From positions 434,001 to 498,000 of the forward strand of contig JASGLD010000001.1 in the NCBI GenBank assembly GCA_049840395.1: a stretch of 64,000 nucleotides of DNA. Reading direction: 5' to 3'. Numbering within the stretch: the stretch's first letter is position 1; every line of letters begins with the position of its first letter. A model generated the notes under the pieces. It was not told the DNA's origin and did not search any database. It saw only the letters and a program-made list of their open reading frames with translations. Position numbers and translations under genes: made by a program. Source of the stretch: CAILZL01 sp049840395 (GTDB lineage Bacteria > Pseudomonadota > Gammaproteobacteria > Steroidobacterales > Steroidobacteraceae). Shown in pieces: positions 32,638-41,712 of this stretch.

Positions 32638-33915
32638 ATGAGTCAGCAACCTTCTGCAGTGCGTGGCAATTCGCCAGCTCGCGTGCTGTTCGCCAGCTTG
32701 ATCGGTACCACCATCGAGTTCTTCGATTTCTACATCTACGCCACGGCGGCGGTGCTGGTATTTCCGCAGCTGTTCTTTCCGCAGAGCGATCCCACCTCTG
32801 CCACGCTGCAATCCCTGGCTACCTTCGCACTGGCGTTCTTCGCCCGACCGGTAGGTTCTGCGGTATTCGGTCACTTCGGTGATCGCGTCGGTCGTAAGGC
32901 CACCTTGGTTGCAGCTTTATTAACCATGGGTTTGTCGACCGTGTTCATCGGTTTGCTACCCACCTATGAACGCATTGGTGTGCTCGCGCCGATCTTGCTG
33001 GCGCTGTGCCGTTTCGGTCAGGGGTTGGGATTGGGCGGCGAATGGGGCGGGGCGGTATTGCTGGCCACCGAGAATGCGCCACCCGGCAAGCGCAGCTGGT
33101 ATGGCATGTTTCCGCAGCTGGGCGCGCCGATCGGCTTTCTATGTTCCACCGGTATTTTTCTGTTGCTTACCGAATGGGTGAGCGATGCGGACTTCTTTGC
33201 CTGGGGCTGGCGTATTCCCTTCATTGCCAGTTCGTTGTTGGTGTTTGTGGGTCTGTATGTGCGCTTGAAGCTGGAAGAAACCCCGGCGTTCAAGCACGCC
33301 ATCGAGAACAATGAACGTGTGCGCCTGCCCATTCTGACCGTGCTGACGCAGCACCCGGGCATGCTGTTGCTGGGCACCTTGTCGGCGGTGGCTACCTTCG
33401 TGGTGTTTTATTTGATGACGGTATTCGCGCTCAGTTGGGGGACTTTGTCGTTGGGCTACAGCCGCAGCGATTTTCTGATCTTGCAAATGATCGGCGTGCT
33501 GTTCTTTGCCTTTACCATTCCCCTGTCGGCCGTGATTGCCGACAAAACCAGTTCTCGAACCATGTTGATGCTGGCAGCGGTTCTGGTGGTGGTGTTCGGT
33601 CTGGCGTTCGCACCCTTGTTCGGTTCGGGCAGCAAGATGCAGGTACTGTTGTTCCTGTGTCTGGGTCTGGGCCTGATGGGCCTGACCTATGGACCGATCG
33701 GCGCTTCTCTATCCGAGCTGTTTCCCACCGCCGTGCGTTATACCGGCGCGTCGATGACCTTCAATCTGGCCGGCATCATCGGCGCCTCACTGGCGCCTTA
33801 CATCGCCACCTGGCTGGCCAAGACCTATGGTTTGCAATATGTGGGTTACTACATGTCTACGGCGGGCGCGCTGACCTTGATTGCCTTGCTATTGATTGGC
33901 AGGCATAGAGACTGA
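32638..33915 (+). CDS. MFS metabolite:proton symporter (MHS family)
   Basis: 425-residue, 12-helix transporter of the ProP/ShiA/KgtP group. IGTTIEFFDFYIYATAA in helix 1, the loop motif GHFGDRVGRKATLV after helix 2, RFGQGLGLGGEWGGAVLL in helix 4, and ELFPTAVRYTGAS before helix 10. Such proteins import organic acids, betaine or similar solutes; the substrate is unknown. Starts ATG 32638, divergent from rnhA; no partner genes. Confidence 0.9.
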   Translation: MSQQPSAVRGNSPARVLFASLIGTTIEFFDFYIYATAAVLVFPQLFFPQSDPTSATLQSLATFALAFFARPVGSAVFGHFGDRVGRKATLVAALLTMGLSTVFIGLLPTYERIGVLAPILLALCRFGQGLGLGGEWGGAVLLATENAPPGKRSWYGMFPQLGAPIGFLCSTGIFLLLTEWVSDADFFAWGWRIPFIASSLLVFVGLYVRLKLEETPAFKHAIENNERVRLPILTVLTQHPGMLLLGTLSAVATFVVFYLMTVFALSWGTLSLGYSRSDFLILQMIGVLFFAFTIPLSAVIADKTSSRTMLMLAAVLVVVFGLAFAPLFGSGSKMQVLLFLCLGLGLMGLTYGPIGASLSELFPTAVRYTGASMTFNLAGIIGASLAPYIATWLAKTYGLQYVGYYMSTAGALTLIALLLIGRHRD

Positions 33916-34019
33916 CTGGATGACGATCAGGCCTAATTTTCGAGTGTGAGGTTAGTCGTTCTCAATTGGTTGCGGACGGCGCATAGTGCAGATGTTTCGA
34001 GCCGACTACGGAGCAGTTG

Positions 34020-36185
34020 ATGATCAAGGAAACAAGAGTGTTGTTGATGGCGCTCATGATATTGCCTTTGGCGTTGTTGCCGCGAGTTGGAATGGCAGAT
34101 GACGGTCAATGTGGTCTTGCGTCACGAGACGATAATTTATTTGAGCCAAGTAGGTGGCCGGCAGCACCATTTGAAGAATACGCTCAAGGAAAATTAGGGG
34201 TGCTTCTCCCTACCTTTGATCACTTTTATCTCTTTATTGCCTATCGAAAATTATCTGGCTTGGCGATCTCTAAGCAGGACATTGAACGATTACGGACGCG
34301 TGCTCCTTGTTTCTTACCCGGTAATAGTTGGGGATGGGATATCTCGGAAACGGCGGAATTTCGTACTGCATTTGACGAATGGGAGAAAGTGCGAAATGCA
34401 ATTTCGCCGTCCCGGCAGCCTGCATTGACTTCACCTGTATCTAGATACCCTCGTTATAATTGCAATCCGGATGCTTATCGCAACGCTGCAAAGACTATCC
34501 GTGCGCGCTTGGCAAGCTATGGCAATGGTGATGACGTAAGAACTTGGATTCGAGGTCAGGACGCCGTATTCGACGCCTGTGCAGGAAACAGTCAGGCTCT
34601 TCCAGAAATTGTTCCGGCAAGTGCTCCGCGATGGTTGTGGTTGGACCGGCAATACCAGTTTGCGGCAGCTTATTTTTATCTTGGCAAGTACGACGAAGCA
34701 ATAGTCAAGTTCGACACCATTGCCAGTACAAGCGATTCTCCTTGGCGGCAAATTGCGCCGTATCTATCGGCGCGAGCGTTGATTCGTTCGGTGACTGCTA
34801 AGCAAGGTTACCAAGAGCCATTAGATAAGTCTCCACTAAGGAGGGCTGAGAATTATCTTGGCCAGTTTTTGCTCAATGCTAAAGCGGATAAGAGCATGCG
34901 CGAGGATGGCCTTCGCTTAATGCGCTTCGTCCAACTCCGGACGCGTTCAGAAGATACATTGAAACAGTTGGATGATCGCCTGAGGGACAAAACGCTGTCT
35001 GACTCGGTTGGACAAGATGTTACTGATTTTTGGTATGCATTCGATTCGGCAAAACCAAATACAGCTGGTGACCTTTCGGCGTGGATTGCCGCCTTGCGCA
35101 ATGGCGACAGCGCTTTAGCGTACACCACTTGGAAAAATACAAAAAAACTGCCATGGCTGGTGGCGGCTATGATGTTGGTTGAGAGGGGTGGTAAAGAGTC
35201 AAAGGATCTTATGAACTCTGCCAAAGCGGTCGGGAATGTTTCCCCGGCCTATCTCACTGTGAAATATCACACGGTTCGTCTCATGGATGGCGACGAGGCG
35301 GCTATAGAGACGGCAAAAAAGCTTCTTGACGACCGGAGGTTAATGGCCAATTACCAGATAATTAATAGCTTTCGTAGCTTGGCGCTTGGCCGCTCTAAGT
35401 CTATACGTCAGTTGGCCCTGTTTGTGCCACGTGTGCCGCCGGAAAGAACTGCCAGCTATGCGCCCACAGTAGATTTGGATGGAGCGAATGTTCTGAATAC
35501 GGGATTGTCTTTGGATCAGCTAAAGGATCTATTGAATGAGGATGGGTTGCCAGAACGGTTTAGCCATGAGTTGACGGAGGTAGTTTGGACACGTGCTTTC
35601 GTACTGGGGCGGTGGGATTTGCTGAAGCAGCTTGCGAATCGAGCTAAGACCATGATGCCAAGTTCAGCAGCTCTCATTGATGAGATGTTGGCAACAGGCG
35701 ATTCAAGAGGCCGAAAGGCAATGGGGGCTATGCTGTTGGCTCGATATCCCGGCATAGTTGCGAATATGGATAAGAGCACGTGGTACAACGAAGATAGCGA
35801 GAACGGAAGAAATCAATTCGCTGGTGCAAATATGCATCCGAGTTTTTCTAGAGACGGCGAGCGTGCGAATTGGTGGTGTGTGATGGAGACCGAGTTTCCT
35901 GGATCATCTTGGAACATCAATCCGACTGAGACCTTAAGTTCGGGAATCGAGTCATTGTTCTTGGATGAGCAGTCTAAGGGTGTGCTCAAGGCTGAAAGAG
36001 TGAAACTGAATGAAGTAGGCAATGCAACCAACTATCTTGGAAAGATCATCATGGATTGGGCTGCGGATCACCAACGCGATCCGCTATTACCTCAGGCGTT
36101 GCACATGCTTGTTAAATCGACGCGAGGCGGTTGCATTGATGGAGCAAGTGGTCTTTCAAAAGCTATGTTCCAGCACTTGCATTGA
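34020..36185 (+). CDS. Exported helical-repeat protein of unknown function, lower GC
   Basis: Not recognised as a named family. 721 residues: signal peptide 1-~26 (long hydrophobic core, then GMA-DDG), a Cys/Pro-rich N-terminal part (GQCGLASRDDN, RAPCFLPGNSWGWD), then mostly helices resembling TPR-like repeats (QFAAAYFYLGKYDEAIVKFD), and a C-terminal block with DPLLPQALHMLVKSTRGG. GGAG lies six bases before ATG 34020. Base composition is lower than neighbours (hand counts of three 60-base lines gave 43-50% GC; a line of the preceding gene gave 57%) with TTA/AAT-type codons common, a sign of transfer. The stop TGA at 36183 is followed in frame by 15 more codons that look like the end of such proteins (see findings). 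Confidence 0.75.
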   Translation: MIKETRVLLMALMILPLALLPRVGMADDGQCGLASRDDNLFEPSRWPAAPFEEYAQGKLGVLLPTFDHFYLFIAYRKLSGLAISKQDIERLRTRAPCFLPGNSWGWDISETAEFRTAFDEWEKVRNAISPSRQPALTSPVSRYPRYNCNPDAYRNAAKTIRARLASYGNGDDVRTWIRGQDAVFDACAGNSQALPEIVPASAPRWLWLDRQYQFAAAYFYLGKYDEAIVKFDTIASTSDSPWRQIAPYLSARALIRSVTAKQGYQEPLDKSPLRRAENYLGQFLLNAKADKSMREDGLRLMRFVQLRTRSEDTLKQLDDRLRDKTLSDSVGQDVTDFWYAFDSAKPNTAGDLSAWIAALRNGDSALAYTTWKNTKKLPWLVAAMMLVERGGKESKDLMNSAKAVGNVSPAYLTVKYHTVRLMDGDEAAIETAKKLLDDRRLMANYQIINSFRSLALGRSKSIRQLALFVPRVPPERTASYAPTVDLDGANVLNTGLSLDQLKDLLNEDGLPERFSHELTEVVWTRAFVLGRWDLLKQLANRAKTMMPSSAALIDEMLATGDSRGRKAMGAMLLARYPGIVANMDKSTWYNEDSENGRNQFAGANMHPSFSRDGERANWWCVMETEFPGSSWNINPTETLSSGIESLFLDEQSKGVLKAERVKLNEVGNATNYLGKIIMDWAADHQRDPLLPQALHMLVKSTRGGCIDGASGLSKAMFQHLH

Positions 36186-36462
36186 TTTTTCCCTGGCAAT
36201 GAGTGGACTGAGCGTACCCGCGTGTATTACTGATATTCGCAAAGTGGGGTTTGGTTGAAATTCCATCCGCCACGCTAAACCATTGACTGGCAATTATTTT
36301 ATGCGCAGTTAATGGCTTATTCGATCGAGGATGAGCGAAATTCGTCCCATCCGGCTAGAATGCGCGCCCGGCGGCGAACCTGCCCGGTACCGCCGTTCCC
36401 TTGGGTTTTGTTAAACGCGATGCACCTGCTTCGGGCGCATCCGCATCGCTTTGGTAATCGTA

Positions 36463-38067
36463 ATGCTCTCTACCGCCAATATCACCATGCAGTTCGGCGC
36501 CAAGCCGCTGTTTGAAAACGTGTCCGTCAAATTCGTCGACGGCAATCGCTACGGCCTGATCGGCGCCAACGGCTGCGGCAAATCCACTTTCATGAAGATT
36601 CTGGGCGGCGACCTGGAGCAGAGCTCCGGTGAAGTGATGCTGGTGCCCGGTCTGCGTCTGGGTAAGTTGAGTCAGAACCAGTTCGGTTACGAAGACATCC
36701 GTGTGCTGGATGTGGTGATGATGGGCCATGTGGAAATGTGGCAGGCGATGACCCAGCGCGACGCTATCTACGCCAACGCAGAAGCGACTGATGATGACTA
36801 TATGCGCGCAGCCGATCTGGAAGCGAAGTTCGCCGAGTACGGCGGCTACGATGCCGAATCGCGTGCTGCCTCGTTGTTGACTGAAGCCGGCATTGATCCG
36901 TCATTTCACAACGGTCTGATGCGCGAAGTAGCGCCGGGTTGGAAGCTGCGTGTGTTGCTGGCGCAGGCCTTGTTCTCGACGCCCGATGTGCTGCTGCTGG
37001 ACGAACCCACCAACAACCTGGATATCAACACCATTCGTTGGTTGGAAGACACGTTGAATGCCTACAACGCCACCATGGTGATCATCAGCCATGATCGTCA
37101 CTTCCTGAATTCGGTGTGCACGCACATGGCCGATCTCGATTACGGTCAGCTCAAGGTTTATCCCGGCAACTACGACGATTTCATGCTGGCCTCAACGCAG
37201 GCGCGTGAACTGCTGTCGGCGCAGAACGCGAAGGCCAAGGAACGCGTGGCCGAACTGCAGGAATTCGTGCGCCGTTTCTCGGCCAACAAGTCCAAGGCCA
37301 AGCAGGCCACCTCGCGTCAGAAGCAGATCGAGAAGATCAAGATCGAGGACATGAAGCCCTCGTCGCGCCAGAACCCGTTCATTCGTTTCGAAGAAGAAAA
37401 GAAACTGCACCGCGTGCCCTTCGAAATCGAAGGTCTGAGCTTCACCTATCCGGATTCGCAGACCGAAGTGTTGAAGAACATCAACTTCAACGTGGAAGTG
37501 GGCGAACGCATTGCCGTGATCGGCGCCAACGGTGTGGGTAAGACCACCTTGATGCGTTGCCTGATCGGCGAACTCAAGCCCACCAAGGGCAAGGTGGCCT
37601 GGTCGGAAAATGCCAAGCCCGGTTACATGCCTCAGGATCCGCAGGCCGACTTCGCCAAGGATGAAACCCTGCTCGATTGGTTGCACCAGTGGAAAGGCCC
37701 CACCGATGATGAGCAGATCGTGCGCGCCACGCTCGGTCGTCTGTTGTTCACCGGTGACGATGGTAAGAAGTCGGTGAAGGTGCTATCCGGTGGCGAGAAG
37801 GGCCGCATGATTTACGGCAAGCTCACCATGATCAAACCCAATGTGCTGGTGATGGACGAACCCACCAACCACATGGATATGGAAACCATCGAATCACTGC
37901 AGATCGGCGTGGAGAAATATCCGGGCACGTTGATTTTCGTGTCGCACGACCGTGAATTCGTCGGCGGCATTGCCAATCGCATCATCGAAGTGAAAGCCGG
38001 TGGCACCATTGTCGACTTCAAGGGTACTTATGATGAGTATTTGAAGTCGCAGGGGATTGATGCCTGA
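36463..38067 (+). CDS. ybiT: ABC-F ATPase, YbiT type
   Basis: Cytosolic translation-associated ABC-F protein, two ATPase domains without membrane part. Domain 1: GANGCGKST, then APGWKLRVLLAQALF and LLLDEPTNNLD. Linker about 240-320 is charged and helical. Domain 2: GANGVGKTT, LSGGEKGRM and VMDEPTNHMD. 534 residues, near E. coli YbiT (530). ATG 36463 (MLSTANITMQFG) chosen over an in-frame GTG-like start at 36451. The 277-bp gap upstream holds a likely -10 TAGAAT at 36356-36361. Confidence 0.92.
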   Translation: MLSTANITMQFGAKPLFENVSVKFVDGNRYGLIGANGCGKSTFMKILGGDLEQSSGEVMLVPGLRLGKLSQNQFGYEDIRVLDVVMMGHVEMWQAMTQRDAIYANAEATDDDYMRAADLEAKFAEYGGYDAESRAASLLTEAGIDPSFHNGLMREVAPGWKLRVLLAQALFSTPDVLLLDEPTNNLDINTIRWLEDTLNAYNATMVIISHDRHFLNSVCTHMADLDYGQLKVYPGNYDDFMLASTQARELLSAQNAKAKERVAELQEFVRRFSANKSKAKQATSRQKQIEKIKIEDMKPSSRQNPFIRFEEEKKLHRVPFEIEGLSFTYPDSQTEVLKNINFNVEVGERIAVIGANGVGKTTLMRCLIGELKPTKGKVAWSENAKPGYMPQDPQADFAKDETLLDWLHQWKGPTDDEQIVRATLGRLLFTGDDGKKSVKVLSGGEKGRMIYGKLTMIKPNVLVMDEPTNHMDMETIESLQIGVEKYPGTLIFVSHDREFVGGIANRIIEVKAGGTIVDFKGTYDEYLKSQGIDA

Positions 38068-38097
38068 GAATTTGAAGGATCGTGAGTAGGGGGAGTC

Positions 38098-38167
38098 GTC
38101 ATGCCCGCGAAGGCGGGCATCCAGTAAAGCAATTATTCAACTGGATTCCCGCGTACGCGGGAATGAC
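38098..38167. repeat. REPIN type A, copy 2 (left of GIY-YIG gene)
   Basis: GTCATGCCCGCGAAGGCGGG, then CATCCAG, a 16-base AT-rich loop, CTGGATTCCCGCGTACGCGG and GAATGAC. Two inverted REP units. It ends 32 bp before the GIY-YIG ATG. Confidence 0.92.
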
Positions 38168-38199
38168 GGAAACGTTGTGCGCAATGGAGTGCGTTAGCG

Positions 38200-38484
38200 A
38201 TGCAGCCTGCAGTCTATATATTGGCTAGTCAGCGCAATGGCACGCTTTATATTGGCGTAACCAGCAATTTGCTTCAGCGCATCTGGCAACACAAGAACAA
38301 CCTGGTCGATGGTTTTACGCAGAAATACCGTGTTCACTTACTGGTGTTCTTCGAGCTGCACGCCGATATGCATGGTGCTCTCGCGCGAGAGAAGCAGTTA
38401 AAGCATTGGAACCGTAAATGGAAGCTTCGGTTGATTGAAGAATTCAATCCGGATTGGAAAGATCTTTACCAATCGCTTCTTTGA
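38200..38484 (+). CDS. Short GIY-YIG nuclease-fold protein
   Basis: 94 residues, essentially a bare GIY-YIG domain. Key positions: VYILAS (GIY strand, Y6), LYIG (YIG, Y17), catalytic-type Arg 27 (LLQRIWQH), H31, and Glu 64 (AREKQLKHW), followed by the typical C-terminal NPDWKDLY. All catalytic residues seem kept, so a nuclease is plausible; targets of this UPF0213-like group are unknown. REPIN copies lie 32 bp before the start and 36 bp after the stop, giving a symmetrical cassette. Codon use like the host. Confidence 0.9.
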   Translation: MQPAVYILASQRNGTLYIGVTSNLLQRIWQHKNNLVDGFTQKYRVHLLVFFELHADMHGALAREKQLKHWNRKWKLRLIEEFNPDWKDLYQSLL

Positions 38485-38520
38485 GAGAATGCCTTGGTAT
38501 TGGCAGGCAATGCACAATTC

Positions 38521-38590
38521 GTCGTTCCCGCGAAGGCGGGAACCCAGTTGAACTATTTTTCCACTGGATGCACGCCTGAGCGGGCATGAC
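38521..38590. repeat. REPIN type A, copy 3 (right of GIY-YIG gene)
   Basis: GTCGTTCCCGCGAAGGCGGG then AACCCAG, AT-rich loop, ACTGGATGCACGCCTGAGCG and GGCATGAC; the right half is more diverged. Bases 38553-38590 also encode the last 12 residues and stop of the convergent OlsF-like gene. Confidence 0.9.
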
Positions 38591-40403
38591 GGAGAAGATA
38601 GTTCGTAGCTTCTTCTCTCCCCATATATTTCTGCAGTGTTTTCAAATCCGTCTTCGGCAAGTCCACCATGATCAACCCATCAATGGCGTCGCCGAACTGC
38701 GTGTCGAGATTGAAGCCCAGCAATTTGCCGCCCAGTTTCAAATATTGACGCAGTAACACCGGCACGCCTTTCTGATCCGGTTCCAGCTGCGATAACAATG
38801 CGGAGACGGTATCGACATCGGGCAGCTGCGCGAAGTCCCTGCTCAGGCCAGCCAGAGGATGTCGCCGCCGTACTGGCGTGCGTGGCTTGATCAGACGCGA
38901 CAATTCGGCATCGAAACAATGTTGTTTCAAAAATTCCGTCAGCATGATTCGCGATGCAGGTGAGTAGTCATTGCTGATGCTCACCGGCCCGAACAGCACG
39001 CGATATTGTGGATGGCGTGACACATAGGTGGAGATGCCGCGCCATAGCGCCAATAGCGGCGCAAAGCTGCGTTGATACTCCGGCCGCACGAAGGAGCGTC
39101 CCAGTTCCAGTGCCATGCCATGGGCCATGTTGGGATGATTCAGCAATTCACGTCCAAACTTGAAAAGCGTATGGGTGTACAGGCCGTGCAAGCCATAGCC
39201 TTTTAGAATTTCATCCACGGCGCCGATGCGATAGCCGCCGACGATTTCGCGCGTGGCTGGATTCCAGCAGATCAGCTGTGTGTAGTAGTTATCGAATAGA
39301 TCGATGTCCAGCGCGCGGCCCGTGCCTTCGCCCGCGCCGCGGAAGGTCAGTTCACGCAGACGACCCAGCTCTTGCAACGTCCAGGGTAGCTGCGTCGCTT
39401 GTGCATACACCACGCTCAGGCCATTCGCATCCAGCAGCTTTTGTTCGGGCGGTAGATTGTTCAATTCGGCGGCGATGAGCGTGGGGGCAATCGCATGAGC
39501 GACATCAGTGCTAACGGCTGGTTGCACTTTGCGCCACTGCAACGGCTTGGCGATGCGCTGCTTGGCTGATTTGGCTAGTGCATAAGTTTGGACGCGCAAC
39601 AAGCTTGCCAGTGCCGCATCATCTTCAATGCTTTCTACTTGAGCAGCAGGAATGGCATTACCCACGCTGACTTGAATCTGATGATTGCGCTTATTGACCA
39701 GTTCGCGCGGTAGCAGGGCAGTGCGCAGCAGGGGATGAATCAACCCTGCCAGTTGAAAGCGGGCGCTGTTGTGCCCGGCAAAGTGCATGGGCGTAACCGG
39801 TGCATTGCACTTACGAATCAGCCGCGCAGCAGTGGGATTCCAGATGGGGTCGACTATCTGCGCGCCTTGCAGGTGGAGATGTGAAACGGCACCAGCGGGA
39901 AACATGGCCAGCAACCCACCGGCTTTGACGTGAGCCAGCGCCGTGCGCAGGCCGCTTAAGTTGGCCGACTTGCGACTGGGGTCGAGCACATCCACGGGAA
40001 TCAGCACCGGGCGCAATTCCGGGATACGCCACAACAGTTGATTGGCCAGCAGGCGCACATCGCTGCGCCGTTGCAACAGCAGGTTCATCAACAGCAGGCC
40101 TTCCAGTCCGCCGTAAGGATGATTAGCTACCACGATGGCTGGACCTTCTGTCGGAATGCGTGACCAATCGGCGTCGGCAATATGGCTGCTGACGCCCATC
40201 ACCTGTAATGCGGTGCCGGTGAACTCCGTAACGTTATGACAGTGTTCCAGCGCCTGATACACGCGGGTTAGCGGTGCGAGGGCCAAAGCGCGCGTGGCGG
40301 CGGCGTTCACCCAGCGATTCAGCCCGGGCAGCTGCGCCCAGGGGCGTTGCAATTGCAATGACAATTCAAAGGGATTGTGGACGGCGCTGGATGTGGCCTG
40401 CAT
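38553..40403 (-). CDS. olsF: OlsF-like bifunctional acyltransferase (PlsC-type + GNAT-type)
   Basis: 616 residues in two halves. The N-terminal half (about 60-290) is a PlsC/LPLAT acyltransferase with VVANHPYGGLEG and the later MFPAGAVSH block. The C-terminal half (about 335-480) is an acyl-ACP-dependent N-acyltransferase of the OlsB/GNAT type (LRELTFRGAGEGTGRALDID, ELGRSFVRPEYQ). This order matches OlsF of Serratia, which makes ornithine lipids by itself: N-acylation by the C-terminal domain and O-acylation by the N-terminal one. Function here is inferred from domain order. Its last 12 codons are REPIN sequence. Divergent from tsaC. Confidence 0.83.
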   Translation of the reverse strand: MQATSSAVHNPFELSLQLQRPWAQLPGLNRWVNAAATRALALAPLTRVYQALEHCHNVTEFTGTALQVMGVSSHIADADWSRIPTEGPAIVVANHPYGGLEGLLLMNLLLQRRSDVRLLANQLLWRIPELRPVLIPVDVLDPSRKSANLSGLRTALAHVKAGGLLAMFPAGAVSHLHLQGAQIVDPIWNPTAARLIRKCNAPVTPMHFAGHNSARFQLAGLIHPLLRTALLPRELVNKRNHQIQVSVGNAIPAAQVESIEDDAALASLLRVQTYALAKSAKQRIAKPLQWRKVQPAVSTDVAHAIAPTLIAAELNNLPPEQKLLDANGLSVVYAQATQLPWTLQELGRLRELTFRGAGEGTGRALDIDLFDNYYTQLICWNPATREIVGGYRIGAVDEILKGYGLHGLYTHTLFKFGRELLNHPNMAHGMALELGRSFVRPEYQRSFAPLLALWRGISTYVSRHPQYRVLFGPVSISNDYSPASRIMLTEFLKQHCFDAELSRLIKPRTPVRRRHPLAGLSRDFAQLPDVDTVSALLSQLEPDQKGVPVLLRQYLKLGGKLLGFNLDTQFGDAIDGLIMVDLPKTDLKTLQKYMGREEATNYLLRHARSGVHPVEK

Positions 40404-40540
40404 GGCGGTCTCGGTTCGCTACGATGCCGGCACGCTAGAGCTGTCATATTGCGGCCAGATGCACTTGCTGTTGCAGGCCGGTGACAGTCGTGGATGTCGA
40501 GACGAGGTGAACGCGGCCAGCCGTGTATCATTGCGCCCCT

Positions 40541-41581
40541 ATGGCCATCACCCGCATTTCCCAAGAAGAGATTCAAGAAGCCGTCGCAGCACTGCGCGCC
40601 GGCGAGTTGGTCGCGTTTCCCACCGAGACTGTCTATGGTCTGGGCGCCAATGCCAATCATCCGGAAGCAGTGCGCAAGATCTTCAAGTTGAAGGGGCGGC
40701 CCAGCTCGCATCCGGTGATCGTGCACATCGACGATCCCAAGTTTCTGCCGCGCTGGGCGCGCGATCCATCGCCCGCTGCATTGAAGCTGGCCGAGGCCTT
40801 CTGGCCGGGGCCGCTGACATTGGTGTTGAAGCGTGCGCCCGCGGTGGCCGATGTGGTGACCGGCGGTCAGGATACAGTGGCGATTCGCGTGCCCAGTCAT
40901 CCGGTGGCGCAGCAATTGTTAACGGCCTTCGGCGGCGGCATTGCTGCACCTTCGGCCAATCGTTTCGGTCACATCAGCCCGACACGTCCCGAGCATGTGC
41001 GCGAAGAGTTCGGTGACGATCTGAAGATCCTCGACGGCGAGGACTGCAAGATCGGTCTGGAGTCCACCATCGTCAGCTGTGTGGGTGACGTACCGCACCT
41101 GTTGCGTCCGGGCGCGATCACGCTGTCGCAATTGCAGGCGGTGGTGCCCGAAGTGACCGCTGCGCCCGATCCGGATGCGCCGCGCGCGCCGGGCATGCTG
41201 GCGCGTCACTACTCGCCGGGTACGCCGATGAACATCGTGCCCAGCAAGAATCTGGAAGCGGTGATGGCCGAATTCACCGACGAGCGCGAGAAGGTGGCGG
41301 TGCTGGCCATGCGTCCGCCCGGCAAGGCCAGTGAGCACATGACCTGGATCAATGCCGGTGTGCGACCCGATCACTACGCGCGCAGTCTGTACGCCAATCT
41401 TCGCACGCTGGACAAAGCCGGCGCACGCATCATTCTGGTGGAAGAAGTGCCCGAGGGCGAGAAGTGGGATGCCGTGCGTGATCGTCTGCGGCGCGCTGCG
41501 GCCGCGGAGAACGTGGTGACCTACGATCCGGATATTGCCGCGCTCAAGGCGGACTTCGGAGATGAAGCCGGATTAATGTGA
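40541..41581 (+). CDS. tsaC: Threonylcarbamoyl-AMP synthase, Sua5 type
   Basis: Makes threonylcarbamoyl-AMP for the t6A37 modification of ANN-decoding tRNAs. N-terminal YrdC domain (about 1-200) with FPTETVYGLGANA, KLKGRPSSHPV, WPGPLTLVL and APSANRFGHISPT, followed by a linker APGMLARHYSPGTPM and a C-terminal Sua5 domain (about 225-346), so it is the long Sua5 form rather than short TsaC. ATG 40541 (MAITRISQEE) is preferred to an in-frame GTG-like start at 40523. Confidence 0.94.
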   Translation: MAITRISQEEIQEAVAALRAGELVAFPTETVYGLGANANHPEAVRKIFKLKGRPSSHPVIVHIDDPKFLPRWARDPSPAALKLAEAFWPGPLTLVLKRAPAVADVVTGGQDTVAIRVPSHPVAQQLLTAFGGGIAAPSANRFGHISPTRPEHVREEFGDDLKILDGEDCKIGLESTIVSCVGDVPHLLRPGAITLSQLQAVVPEVTAAPDPDAPRAPGMLARHYSPGTPMNIVPSKNLEAVMAEFTDEREKVAVLAMRPPGKASEHMTWINAGVRPDHYARSLYANLRTLDKAGARIILVEEVPEGEKWDAVRDRLRRAAAAENVVTYDPDIAALKADFGDEAGLM

Positions 41582-41678
41582 GTCGTGCTGTGCGACCTTT
41601 GCGGCGTTCTTATTGCCAACCGGCTTTAGGGCATCACCCGAAATAAAAAATCGTTATTAAAAAAACGCGACGCAGTTC

Positions 41679-41706
41679 TTGCATCGCAGAATGATTTTGC
41701 TACATT
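41679..41706 (+). promoter_or_regulatory. Promoter of ornithine decarboxylase gene
   Basis: TTGCAT (41679-41684), 16-base spacer, TACATT (41701-41706). About 163 bases before the GTG start, implying a long leader. Confidence 0.55.
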
Positions 41707-41712
41707 GCGCGC

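Noticed and set aside
36183..36185. TGA read as selenocysteine
   Set aside because: No SECIS-like hairpin directly after it and no sel genes in the window; the Arg (CGA) to TGA explanation is simpler.
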